Positions 7,141-14,486 are shown, counted from the stretch's first letter. The stretch: DNA of 16,139 nucleotides from Gemmatimonadota bacterium (GCA_003221075.1 QHUF01000231.1:1-16139); one strand, 5' to 3'. Made by a program: numbers and translations. The notes: a model not told the origin generated them from the letters alone.

Positions 7141-8000
7141 ACGAGAACGTAGTTGCGAAACTCGAACACGCGAGCGCCGGTGAGTCGCTCGATCCAGTCC
7201 GAGATGTAGTAGCGGAGGTGCTCGGGATTGAAATGGGCCGGCCCGATCAGTCGCTCAGGATCGTGTGCCCGCGCCGCAATCCACTCCCGCGCGGCGGTCG
7301 GGTGCGTGCCCATGAACTCGCGCAGCAGGGGGATCCATTCCAGAAACCCGCGCGCCTGCTGCTGGTCGAAGTGGGTCCCACCCCAGGGATAGATCGTCCG
7401 GGAGATCTCGAACTTCTCCTGGATGGCCCTGGCGGGCCGGGCCCACCCATAGTGAAACATCTCGGCGTCCGTGGGGCGGGCGCGGATCTTCCGAGCGTTC
7501 GGACCCACGCGAAACCCTTGTGCGTCCTGGTAGGAACGGATGTCCCTGCCGAGGCGGATGCAGCGCACTTCACGGCGATACCAGCGCCTGCTCGTCGCGA
7601 TCTGGTCGAACCCGCCGTAGAAGTGGACGTACTTCACCAGCAGTCCTTCCAAGCGTGCATCGCGGTCCCACTCGCCGACCTTCTCTTTGAGAATGCGCGC
7701 GCCGCGCTCGTGCAGCACTTCATCAGCCTGGATGTAGATGCCCCACGAGCCGCGGCAGGCGTCCATGGCCCGCTGCGTCTCGATGGACAGCATGGCGCTT
7801 TTCTTGGTGAAGTCCCATTCGGCGTCCAGAATACGCACGCGTGGGTCCTTCACCGACGCGACGAGATCGCGCGTCTCGTCTTCGGACTTGCCGACATTGA
7901 CGACGACTTCGTCGCACACTTCGAGCACCGACCGGATCGCGGGAAGGATCGGGAAGTCGAGTTTGACGGCATTACGAACGAGGGTGAAACCCGACAACAT
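7137..8000 (-). CDS. GT2-like glycosyltransferase with QADE motif
   Basis: A 287-residue protein with a GT-A-like N-terminal half: MLSGFTLVRNAVKLDFPIL, then CDEVVVNVGKSEDETRDLV (the GT2 sugar-nucleotide loop) and DPRVRILDAEWDF. In place of a classical DxD it has YIQADEVLHE, with D93-E94, as seen in a subgroup of GT2-related proteins. Only one acidic residue of the DxD is in its usual place. The C-terminal half (YGGFDQIATSRRWYRREVRCIRLG, FHYGWARPARAIQEKF) is aromatic-rich with a probable acceptor site. ATG 8000 follows the ABC exporter stop by one base (TGA-G-ATG), so it is coupled to it as last gene of the PorX-like operon. It probably modifies the glycan carried by the exported lipid. No signal peptide or membrane segment is seen. 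Confidence 0.8.
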   Translation of the reverse strand: MLSGFTLVRNAVKLDFPILPAIRSVLEVCDEVVVNVGKSEDETRDLVASVKDPRVRILDAEWDFTKKSAMLSIETQRAMDACRGSWGIYIQADEVLHERGARILKEKVGEWDRDARLEGLLVKYVHFYGGFDQIATSRRWYRREVRCIRLGRDIRSYQDAQGFRVGPNARKIRARPTDAEMFHYGWARPARAIQEKFEISRTIYPWGGTHFDQQQARGFLEWIPLLREFMGTHPTAAREWIAARAHDPERLIGPAHFNPEHLRYYISDWIERLTGARVFEFRNYVLV

Positions 8001-8001
8001 C

Positions 8002-9813
8002 TCAGGTCCGAAACTGGAGATTGTACAGGCGCCGATACAGACCGTCGCCGGAGAGCAGGTCGTCGTGCGTGCCCCGTTCCACGATCCGTCCTTCCGCCAG
8101 CACGACGATGAAATCGGCATGGTGCACGGTGGCGAGCCGGTGGGCGATCACGAAGACGGTGCGATGCGCCATCAGCCGATCGATCGCTTCCTGCACGAGG
8201 CGCTCGGATTCGGTGTCGAGTGCGCTGGTGGCTTCGTCGAGGATCAGAATCGGTGGATCGCGCAGCAACGCCCGGGCAATCGCGACCCGCTGGCGCTGCC
8301 CGCCGCTGAGCCGGGTGCCGCGCTCCCCGAGCAGCGTGTCGTAGCCTTCGGGCAGCCGCATGATGAACTCGTCGGCGTTCGCGGCGCGCGCCGCGGCCCG
8401 CACCTGGTCGAGCGGCGCGTCTTTCAACCCGTACGCGATGTTGGCGACCACCGTGTCGTTCAGAAGCACGGTCTCCTGCGACACGATCCCCATCAGTTTG
8501 CGGAGTGACGTGCGGGTATAGCTGGTCAGCGGCTTGCCGTCCATCAGGATCTCACCGCGCGTCGGCTCATAGAATCGCGGGAGGAGATCGACCAGCGTGG
8601 TCTTGCCGGCCCCCGAGGGGCCGACGATCGCGACGACCTGGCCGCGCTTCACCTCGAGCTCGACGTCGCGCAACACCGCCTCGGTGGGCTCGTACTCGAA
8701 CGAGACGCCCCGGAACTCGATGCGCTCGCTGAACTCCGCCGTCGTCTCGCCGGGCCGGTCCCCTTCGGCGGACGGCAAGTCGAGCACCTCGAACACCCGC
8801 TCCGCGGAGGCGACGGCTGCGGCCATGACCGCGGGATAGTTCGACACCGATTTGATCGGCGACATCAGCCGCAAGCTGACGGCGAGGAAGGTGATCAGCA
8901 CCGCGGGATCCAGCGTCGCGGCGGTGCCGAGCGCGAGTCGCGTCCCGACGACGAGAATCAGGACGATCATCACGCCGCCGAACACCTCGCTCACGGGGCT
9001 CGTGAGGCTGGAGTAGCGCTGCGCCCGCAGCACCCGCTTGCGGTAGCGCTCCGCGAGCTCCTGGAACCGCCCCAGCTCGAACGCCTCGGCGACGTACGCA
9101 CGCACCAGTTTCGCGGACGCGATCATCTCGCCCACGTGACTCGTCACCTCGCCGCGCTCGGTCGCCAGCTCGCGCGAGCGGCGACGGAGGCGATTGATCA
9201 TCGGACGGATGATGAGCAACAGCACCGGTGCCAGGAGGAGCGACAGCAACGCAAGCTTGACCGAGAGGCCGAACAGAATGACGACGTAGACGGTGATGAT
9301 CACGAGGTTTTGCAGCAGCGACGCGAGCGCCGCGCTCACCGCGGTCTTCACCTGATCGGTATCGCTGATGACACGCGCGATCGTCTGGCCGGCGCGCGTC
9401 CGCTGGAAGTAGCCGAGCGGCAGGGTCTGCAGATGCCGGAACAGACGAATCCGCAGATCGCGGACGACGCCCTCCTGAATCGCGACGCTCCCGAGAGCCG
9501 CGAGATATGACGTGAGATTCTTGAGCAGCAGCGCCACCAGCAGCACGATGACGACGTTGCGGAGCGCAAGCTCGGGCGTGCCTGCCTTCAGGAAGGGGCC
9601 CGCGATCGTGTTGAGTACGGTCTCGACCTGCGAGCCGCCCTGCGCCGGCAGCGCCGCATTGCCGAACAGCGTGCGCAAGAACGGAATCAGCAGGACGAAG
9701 GTGAAGCCGTCGAGCACCGACGAGATGACCGTCGCGGTAATCGTGGCGGCGAACCGGAGCGAGTAGGGTCGGAGCAGCGACAGCAGCCGCGCGCCGCCTT
9801 TGGCGCTGCTCAT
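8002..9813 (-). CDS. MsbA-type ABC exporter (fused TMD-NBD, ABCB family)
   Basis: A 603-residue half-transporter expected to work as an inner-membrane homodimer. The N-terminal ~330 residues hold about six hydrophobic segments, beginning LRFAATITATVISSVLDGFTF. The nucleotide-binding domain has Walker A GPSGAGKT (about residues 398-405), Q-loop VSQETVLLND, signature LSGGQRQR (near 502), Walker B ILILDEATSALD (near 521) and H-loop IAHRL (near 556). All catalytic elements are intact. Length and layout match MsbA, which flips lipid A-core from the inner to the outer leaflet, but related exporters carry other lipid-linked saccharides or drugs. Glycosyltransferases on both sides favour lipid-linked glycan export. 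The ATG overlaps the stop of the PorX-like gene by one base (TAATG), and the stop is one base from the next ATG, so the three genes form one transcription unit. Confidence 0.93.
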   Translation of the reverse strand: MSSAKGGARLLSLLRPYSLRFAATITATVISSVLDGFTFVLLIPFLRTLFGNAALPAQGGSQVETVLNTIAGPFLKAGTPELALRNVVIVLLVALLLKNLTSYLAALGSVAIQEGVVRDLRIRLFRHLQTLPLGYFQRTRAGQTIARVISDTDQVKTAVSAALASLLQNLVIITVYVVILFGLSVKLALLSLLLAPVLLLIIRPMINRLRRRSRELATERGEVTSHVGEMIASAKLVRAYVAEAFELGRFQELAERYRKRVLRAQRYSSLTSPVSEVFGGVMIVLILVVGTRLALGTAATLDPAVLITFLAVSLRLMSPIKSVSNYPAVMAAAVASAERVFEVLDLPSAEGDRPGETTAEFSERIEFRGVSFEYEPTEAVLRDVELEVKRGQVVAIVGPSGAGKTTLVDLLPRFYEPTRGEILMDGKPLTSYTRTSLRKLMGIVSQETVLLNDTVVANIAYGLKDAPLDQVRAAARAANADEFIMRLPEGYDTLLGERGTRLSGGQRQRVAIARALLRDPPILILDEATSALDTESERLVQEAIDRLMAHRTVFVIAHRLATVHHADFIVVLAEGRIVERGTHDDLLSGDGLYRRLYNLQFRT

Positions 9814-11384
9814 TAGCGCGCGCGGCGCGGCGTGAGCAGCGCGACGGGGAGAATCATCTCTTCGGGTGTGGCGCCGCCGTGCAGGAACGCGCCGCGGTAG
9901 CGAGCCTGATACTCGCGCAGTTTGGTCGGATAGACGAAGAAGCGGTCACCCGTGGCGAGCAGCAGCCGGACGCCGAGGCCCTTGGCGGGAAGCCCGTAAG
10001 ACTTCAGGTCTTCGACCATGATGGCGGCTTCCGGGTCCTCGGCGCGCAGGTCCTCGCCGAACTTGTAGCGCAGGTTGGCGGTCGCGTCGCGCTTGGCGAA
10101 GACCGTCGCCGGCGTCTCGCAGTGAATCGCGCCGTGGTCGGTCGTGAGCAGGACCGGCACGTTGCGGCGCTCGGCCTCTTGGAGCGCGGCGAGCACGGGC
10201 GAGCGCTCGAACCACGTCTTCGTCAGGCCCCGCAGCGCGTCAGCGTCGCGTGCCACCTCGTAGAGGATCGCGTTCTCCGAGCGGCCGTGCGTCAGCTGAT
10301 CGATGAAGTTGAAGACGAGTGCCGTCACGCCGGGCTGTGCCAAATGCGCCGGCAGGCGCCGCAAGAGATCCGCGCCGTCGGCCGCGGTGAACAGCTTCTC
10401 GTAGCGGACCGGCACCTCTTCGCCCACCAGCTCCCGCAGCTGTTCGCTCAAGAGCTCGGCCTCGTGCGCGTTCAGGCTCTCTTCGTCGGTCGGCGCGCCC
10501 CACCACTCCGGATGCCGGGCCGCGATCTCCATCGGAAAGAGCCCGCTGAAAATCGCATTCCGGGAAAACGGCGTCGCCGTCGGAAGAATGCTGTAGTAGT
10601 GCGATTCCTCGACGTCGAACAACGGCGTGATCAGATCGCGCAGCACTTCCCACTGATCCAGCCGCAGGCAGTCGATGAGGATGAACACCACCCGGCCCGT
10701 GCGTTTGAGCGCGGGCACGAGGAACTCGGCGCCGACGTCTACCGACAGCGGCGGCCGATCGCGCTCCGGGTCGGAGAGCCAGCGCGGATAATGCCTGGTG
10801 ATGAATCCCTGGAAGTCTTTGCGCAAGCTTTCCTGCAGCGCGCGCAGCGCTTCGGAGAGTCCCGGCTCGTCGCCCGCGGCGAGCCGCACCTCCCAGCGCG
10901 CCAACTCGGCCACCAGCTCACTCCACTCGCGCCAGGCGAGCGCCGCGCCGCGGCGGCCCTCGAGCTCGCGGAAGCGCGTGACGAAGTCGCGCGCCAACCG
11001 CTGCTGGCGGATGCGGTCACCCTCGAGCAGGCGCGTGACGACGGAAAGCACCTGGCGCGGATGGACGGGCTTCACGAGATAGTCGTCGACTTCGGTACCG
11101 ATGGCGTCGCGCAGCAGCGCGTCGTCTTCGCTCTGCGTCACCATCACCACGGCCATGGCGGGATCGATGGCGCGGATTTCGGGCAACAGATCGAGCCCGC
11201 GGCGGCCGGGCATCTGCTCGTCGAGCAGCACGACGCTGTACGGCTGCCGCCGCAACATCGCGAGGGCGTCGTCGCCGTGCGCCGCCTGCGCCACCGCAAA
11301 CCCCTGCTCCTCGAGAAAGCGCCGGTGCGCGGCGAGGCCATCCACTTCGTCATCGACCCAGAGAATGCTCTTTGGACGCGGCAT
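9813..11384 (-). CDS. porX: PorX-like response regulator with PglZ (alkaline-phosphatase superfamily) output domain
   Basis: A 523-residue protein; PorX of Porphyromonas has a very similar length. The receiver domain (residues ~5-125) has acid pocket D11-D12, phospho-acceptor D55 (VVLLDEQMPG), T83 (VMVTQ) and K105 (LVKPV), all intact. A helical linker (~130-220) leads to a PglZ domain with FILIDCLRLDQW (metal Asp), TATPFSRNAIFSG (nucleophile Thr), TTDHGA and HGGATPEEM (metal His/Asp). In PorX this domain is a zinc phosphodiesterase on cyclic and linear oligonucleotides, and the protein controls type IX secretion. Start ATG 11384 gives MPRPKSILWVDDE; an ATG at 11423 would add 13 non-conserved residues. 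No histidine kinase (PorY) or T9SS gene is in the window. It is the first gene of the operon with the MsbA-like exporter and a GT. Confidence 0.9.
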   Translation of the reverse strand: MPRPKSILWVDDEVDGLAAHRRFLEEQGFAVAQAAHGDDALAMLRRQPYSVVLLDEQMPGRRGLDLLPEIRAIDPAMAVVMVTQSEDDALLRDAIGTEVDDYLVKPVHPRQVLSVVTRLLEGDRIRQQRLARDFVTRFRELEGRRGAALAWREWSELVAELARWEVRLAAGDEPGLSEALRALQESLRKDFQGFITRHYPRWLSDPERDRPPLSVDVGAEFLVPALKRTGRVVFILIDCLRLDQWEVLRDLITPLFDVEESHYYSILPTATPFSRNAIFSGLFPMEIAARHPEWWGAPTDEESLNAHEAELLSEQLRELVGEEVPVRYEKLFTAADGADLLRRLPAHLAQPGVTALVFNFIDQLTHGRSENAILYEVARDADALRGLTKTWFERSPVLAALQEAERRNVPVLLTTDHGAIHCETPATVFAKRDATANLRYKFGEDLRAEDPEAAIMVEDLKSYGLPAKGLGVRLLLATGDRFFVYPTKLREYQARYRGAFLHGGATPEEMILPVALLTPRRAR

Positions 11385-11394
11385 CGTGCGTGAC

Positions 11395-11423
11395 AAGGTA
11401 GTCCCGCTGGCGAAGCCGGGCAA
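11395..11423 (-). promoter_or_regulatory. Putative promoter of the PorX-like operon
   Basis: On the minus strand, TTGCCC (11423-11418) and TACCTT (11400-11395) are separated by 17 bp. The implied transcription start is about 4 nt before the ATG at 11384, with no Shine-Dalgarno. Match to the consensus is moderate at -35 and weak at -10. Confidence 0.35.
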
Positions 11424-11431
11424 CGCGCGAC

Positions 11432-11437
11432 TACATT
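11432..11437 (+). promoter_or_regulatory. Putative -10 box of the heptosyltransferase operon
   Basis: TACATT ends 6 nt before the GTG at 11444, so a transcript would start at or next to the start codon. The best -35 candidate (TGGCGA, 18 bp upstream) is weak, and there is no Shine-Dalgarno. Confidence 0.35.
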
Positions 11438-11443
11438 GGCCGC

Positions 11444-12433
11444 GTGTTGCGCGTCCTGTGCGTCCGGTTCAGCTCCATCGGCGACGTCCTCCTCACCACT
11501 CCCCTCGTGCGCGCATTGCACCGGCGCCATCCCGACGCCGAGCTGTACTTCGTGACCAAGCGCGCGATGGCGCCGCTGGTCCTCGAGAATCCCAAGCTGG
11601 ACAAGGTGATCGAGCTGGAGCCGAACGCGCGGATCACCGACCTCGCGGGCCGGCTCCGCGCACTCCGGCCGACGCACGGACTCGATTTGCACGGCAGCCT
11701 GCGCAGTGCGGCGCTGCGCCTGCTCGTCCCCTGCCAATGGTCGGGGTACTCGAAGCGCAAACTCGCCCGCACGGCGTTGATCGCGGCGAAGATCAACATG
11801 TACGGAAAGCACGTGCCGGTCCCGGCGCGCTACTTCGAGGCGGCGCGCGCGCTGGACGTGCAACCCGACGGCGGCCCGCCCGAGTTTTTCCTGGCACCCG
11901 CGGCGCGCGAGCGTGTCGCTCGCTGGCTCGGCGAGCGGGGGCTCGACGGACACCCCCTCGCGGCGCTCGCGCCGGGCGCCGCACACGCGACCAAGCGCTG
12001 GCCGCTCCGCCACTGGAGGGCGCTCGCGGAGCAGCTGCGCGGCATGGGATACGGACTCGTCGCCGTCGGTGGCGCGGGCGATCGGCAATTGGCCGGCGAG
12101 CTCGGTCCCGGCGTGCCCAACGCGGCAGGAGAGTTCACGCTGCAGGAGACGGGCGCGTGTCTCGCCCGCGCCACGGTGCTCGTCTCGGGCGACACGGGCG
12201 TGATGCACATGGCCACTGGCGTCGGCACGAGGGTGGTCGCGCTGTTTGGGCCGACGGTCGAGCCGTTCGGCTTCTTTCCGTACGCGAGCCGCGCGGAGGT
12301 ACTCGAGCGCGACCTGAGCTGCCGGCCCTGCTCGGCCATGGGTACGGAGCGCTGCCCGCTCGGGCACCACCGCTGCCTCGAGGAAATCTTCCCCGATCAG
12401 GTGGCCGCCGCCGTGCAACGGCTCGTCGCGTGA
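11444..12433 (+). CDS. waaF: ADP-heptose:LPS heptosyltransferase (GT9, WaaF-like)
   Basis: A 329-residue GT9 enzyme that adds heptose from ADP-heptose to the LPS inner core at the inner face of the cytoplasmic membrane. FSSIGDVLLTTP at residues 9-20 contains the conserved catalytic Asp (D14). APGAAHATKRWP is the phosphate-binding PGA..TKRWP motif, and SGDTGVMHMATGVGT (D250, H255) with VALFGPT is the ADP-heptose site. The C-terminal C-x2-C and CPLGHHRC cysteine cluster is common in non-enteric members. WaaF (heptose II) is preferred over WaaC because of the C-terminal cluster, but the symbol is tentative. GTG 11444 puts the first beta strand LRVLCVRF at the N-terminus. It is divergent from the PorX-like operon across 59 bp, and its TGA overlaps the next GTG (GTGA). 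Confidence 0.9.
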   Translation: MLRVLCVRFSSIGDVLLTTPLVRALHRRHPDAELYFVTKRAMAPLVLENPKLDKVIELEPNARITDLAGRLRALRPTHGLDLHGSLRSAALRLLVPCQWSGYSKRKLARTALIAAKINMYGKHVPVPARYFEAARALDVQPDGGPPEFFLAPAARERVARWLGERGLDGHPLAALAPGAAHATKRWPLRHWRALAEQLRGMGYGLVAVGGAGDRQLAGELGPGVPNAAGEFTLQETGACLARATVLVSGDTGVMHMATGVGTRVVALFGPTVEPFGFFPYASRAEVLERDLSCRPCSAMGTERCPLGHHRCLEEIFPDQVAAAVQRLVA

Positions 12434-12795
12434 GTACGGCCGAAGCGAAGCTCATCACGTTGATCGCGGAATCGGCGCGCGGCCCCCAACGCGAAGGCTT
12501 GTTCGCGCTGTGGCTGATCGTCCGCGCAGCGGAGGCCCTGCTGCCGCCGGCCCCGGTGAGCGCAAAGAACCACCGCCGCCGCCTGCAGGCGCTCGAGACG
12601 CGGATCGGCAGCCTGGCGCTGCCCGGCCCGCTCAAGCGGGCGCTCGCCGCCGCGCGGCAACACCTCGAGACGGCGACGCCCAATGCCGCTGCCCTGGTGC
12701 TCAGCCAGCTCACCGCACCGGCGCGTGAGGTGCTCGGCGTCGAGGCTGGGGACGCCGTGACCGTTGCAGCACGCACGGCCAGATTGCATCTATAG
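12430..12795 (+). CDS. Unrecognised 121-residue helical protein
   Basis: Begins at GTG 12430, overlapping the heptosyltransferase stop as GTGA, and ends with TAG 3 nt before the next ATG, so it is clearly sandwiched in an operon. The protein (start MSTAEAKLITLIAESARGPQ) looks almost entirely alpha-helical, Ala/Leu/Arg-rich, with no cysteine, signal peptide or membrane segment. A basic patch KNHRRRLQALETR lies near residues 49-61. The C-terminal part REVLGVEAGDAVTVAARTARLHL could form a short beta hairpin. I recognise no family. Position directly before the RecA-fold ATPase makes it a candidate partner or loader of that protein, but this is context only. Codon use looks like its neighbours. 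A start at a later codon cannot be ruled out. Confidence 0.7.
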   Translation: MSTAEAKLITLIAESARGPQREGLFALWLIVRAAEALLPPAPVSAKNHRRRLQALETRIGSLALPGPLKRALAAARQHLETATPNAAALVLSQLTAPAREVLGVEAGDAVTVAARTARLHL

Positions 12796-12798
12796 ACC

Positions 12799-13671
12799 AT
12801 GCCGTCCCCCGCGCGCCGGTTCGAAAAGAGTCCGTCCCTCGACAGCCTCGTCGAGCGGGTGGACGCCCAACGTCCCGGGGAGATCACGGGGGACACGATT
12901 CCCACAGGATTTGGCTCGCTCGACAAGCTGCTGGGTGGTGGCCTGCGGCGGCGCGATCTCATCCTCCTGGGCGGCGACATCGGCAGCGGCAAGTCGGCGC
13001 TCGCCCTCGGCATCGCGCTGCGCGTGGCACAGCAGTCGGTGGGCGTGGCGTATCTCTCCGGCGAGATGAATGAAGAGCGGTTGATGGAGCGCGCGCTCGC
13101 GATCGAGGGCAGAGTCGCCGTGGACGAGCTGCGCGCCGCAAAGCTCACCGACCAGACGCGCGCCGGGGTCGGCGCGGCCGCGGTGCGGCTGCGAGGCCTT
13201 CCCCTTTCCTTACTACCGTTGGCCGGAGAGGACTTCGAGACCGCCTTCGACCGGCTCGACCCGCTGCGGCAGATCGGGCTGGTCGTCGTCGACTACCTGC
13301 AGCTCGTCCCGCCGCCGAAGGCGCGCACGACGCAGGACGAGGACACGGCGCTCGTGCTGCGGCACCTCAAGGCGCTCGCGCTGGCGCGTCAGGTCGCGTT
13401 GCTCGTGGTCGCGCAGCTGCCGAGTTTCCAGACAGGTCGAGACGCGAAGCGCCCCACGCTCGACGACTACGGCGTCATGGGCGCGCCGAAACAGCATGCC
13501 GATGTCATCCTGTCGATTTTCCGCGAGGAGATGTACAACCCGGGCGGCGGCGTGGATGGCGCGACCGAGCTGATCGTCGCCAAAAACCGCAACGGCGCCA
13601 CCGGGTTCGCCGATCTCTACTTTTATCGGCGCTGGATGCGGTTCGAGGATATGCTCGACCCTGATAGATGA
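12799..13671 (+). CDS. Stand-alone RecA-fold ATPase, DnaB-C-terminal/RadA-like
   Basis: A 290-residue ATPase consisting of a single RecA/DnaB core. IPTGFGSLDKLLGGGL leads into Walker A GDIGSGKS (residues 59-66), which resembles RadA/KaiC (GGDPGIGKS) more than DnaB. SGEMNEERLMERAL contains the catalytic Glu (E89). VVVDYLQLVPP (D165) is Walker B as in DnaB. GAPKQHADVILSIFREEMYNP and the C-terminal IVAKNRNGATG (K262, R264) match the DnaB arginine-finger region, while KNR also recalls the RadA KNRFG motif. It lacks the DnaB N-terminal domain, the RadA zinc finger and the RadA Lon-like domain. It therefore probably forms hexameric rings on DNA, but is neither the replicative helicase nor true RadA. 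Its neighbours are an unknown small protein upstream and yebC-ruvCAB downstream, which suggests a recombination or repair role. Confidence 0.8.
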   Translation: MPSPARRFEKSPSLDSLVERVDAQRPGEITGDTIPTGFGSLDKLLGGGLRRRDLILLGGDIGSGKSALALGIALRVAQQSVGVAYLSGEMNEERLMERALAIEGRVAVDELRAAKLTDQTRAGVGAAAVRLRGLPLSLLPLAGEDFETAFDRLDPLRQIGLVVVDYLQLVPPPKARTTQDEDTALVLRHLKALALARQVALLVVAQLPSFQTGRDAKRPTLDDYGVMGAPKQHADVILSIFREEMYNPGGGVDGATELIVAKNRNGATGFADLYFYRRWMRFEDMLDPDR

Positions 13672-13677
13672 TATAAC
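13672..13677 (+). promoter_or_regulatory. Putative -10 box of the yebC-ruv operon
   Basis: TATAAC begins one base after the ATPase stop codon. Transcription would start near 13684, inside the G-rich tract that follows. A -35 would fall within the end of the ATPase gene; none is convincing. Confidence 0.4.
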
Positions 13678-13679
13678 TT

Positions 13680-13703
13680 GGGCTTGGGGCCTGGGGGTTG
13701 GGG
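13680..13703 (+). other. Putative G-quadruplex motif before yebC
   Basis: On the coding strand, four G-runs of 3, 4, 5 and 4 bases are separated by loops CTT, CCT and TT. This fits the usual G3+N1-7 quadruplex rule. The tract also contains TTGGGGCCT twice (13684-13692 and 13698-13706). It sits between the -10 box and the yebC ribosome-binding site, so it could fold in DNA or in the 5' leader. Confidence 0.55.
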
Positions 13704-13726
13704 CCTAGCGAGCGGGAGCTGAGAGC

Positions 13727-13732
13727 AGGGAG
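13727..13732 (+). promoter_or_regulatory. Shine-Dalgarno of yebC
   Basis: AGGGAG lies 7 nt before the ATG at 13740 and fixes that start over an in-frame ATG... at 13698, which falls in the G-rich leader. The MAGHSKW start is invariant in the family. Confidence 0.65.
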
Positions 13733-13739
13733 TACGATC

Positions 13740-14486
13740 ATGGCTGGTCACAGTAAATGGAAACAAATCAAGCGCAAGAAAGCGGTCACCGATCAGAAGC
13801 GCGGTGCCGTGTTTACGCGTCTGATTCGCGAAATCACGATTGCGGCCAAGCAGGGCGGCGGGGATCCGGGCGGTAACGCGCGGCTGCGCACCGCGATCGA
13901 TGCCGCCAAAGCGGAAAACATGCCGGCCGACAACATCGACCGTGCGATCAAGAAGGGCACCGGCGAGCTCGAGGGCGTGACCTACGAAGAGGTCACATAC
14001 GAGGGGTACGGGCCTGGGGGCGCGGCGCTCCTCATTCAGGCCACGACGGACAACGCCAACCGCACCGTTGCCGAGATCCGCAACGTCTTCCAGCGCCACG
14101 GCGCCAACCTTGCGGCCACCAACGCCGTCGCCTGGATGTTCGACCGCAAGGGCCAGATCGTGGTGGACGCCAAGGCGAACGAGGATGCCACGATGGAAGC
14201 CGCCCTCGACGCCGGCGCGGAAGACATGGAGAAGGAGGGCGACATCTATCTGATCACGACGCCGCCCACGCAGCTCCACGCGATCGACCAAGCGCTGCGC
14301 GGCAAGAAGCTGCCGGTGCAGAGCGCCGAGATCGCGATGGTTCCCAAAAACACCGTGAAGGTCGAGGGCAGCGACGCCAAGAAGCTGCTGAACCTCATGG
14401 AAGGCCTCGAGGAAATGGACGACGTCGCGAAGGTCTTTTCCAACTTCGACATCGACGCCGAGGCGATGGCGGCGGTGACGGGATGA
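13740..14486 (+). CDS. yebC: YebC/PmpR family protein
   Basis: A 248-residue, full-length member. The family signature MAGHSKWKQIKRKK is at the N-terminus, followed by KRGAVFTRLIREI, the GGDPGGNARLR loop, ENMPADNIDRAIKKGTG, YEGYGPGGAALL and TDNANRTVAEIR. All are strongly conserved. The acidic C-terminal domain ends NLMEGLEEMDDVAKVFSNFDID. YebC proteins were long listed as DNA-binding transcription regulators; more recent work on homologs points to a ribosome-associated role relieving stalls at proline-rich stretches. Which applies here is not visible from sequence. It opens an operon with ruvC, whose GTG follows the yebC stop by one base. This yebC-ruvC linkage is widespread in bacteria. It has a proper Shine-Dalgarno and a leader of about 55 nt, unlike the near-leaderless operons earlier in the window. 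Confidence 0.97.
   Translation: MAGHSKWKQIKRKKAVTDQKRGAVFTRLIREITIAAKQGGGDPGGNARLRTAIDAAKAENMPADNIDRAIKKGTGELEGVTYEEVTYEGYGPGGAALLIQATTDNANRTVAEIRNVFQRHGANLAATNAVAWMFDRKGQIVVDAKANEDATMEAALDAGAEDMEKEGDIYLITTPPTQLHAIDQALRGKKLPVQSAEIAMVPKNTVKVEGSDAKKLLNLMEGLEEMDDVAKVFSNFDIDAEAMAAVTG

Noticed and set aside
6186..8111. A 641-codon open frame on the plus strand running through the second GT4 and antisense to the GT2-like gene
   Set aside because: Arg/Pro/Ala-rich low-complexity translation with no motif; it overlaps two well-supported genes and is the expected shadow of high-GC codon bias.
9879..11393. A 504-codon open frame antisense to the PorX-like gene
   Set aside because: The opposite strand encodes all receiver and PglZ catalytic motifs; the antisense product has no recognisable domain.
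12781..12798. TATAGA before the ATPase ATG as a -10 promoter box
   Set aside because: It ends 2 nt before the ATG, which would place the transcription start inside the gene; the sequence is also the stop codon of the preceding gene.
12135..13148. A 337-codon frame antisense to the small protein and the ATPase
   Set aside because: Ser/Arg-rich composition with no motif; overlaps three supported genes.
12799..13671. Calling the ATPase the replicative helicase DnaB or the repair protein RadA
   Set aside because: It lacks the DnaB N-terminal domain and both the zinc finger and Lon-like domain of RadA.
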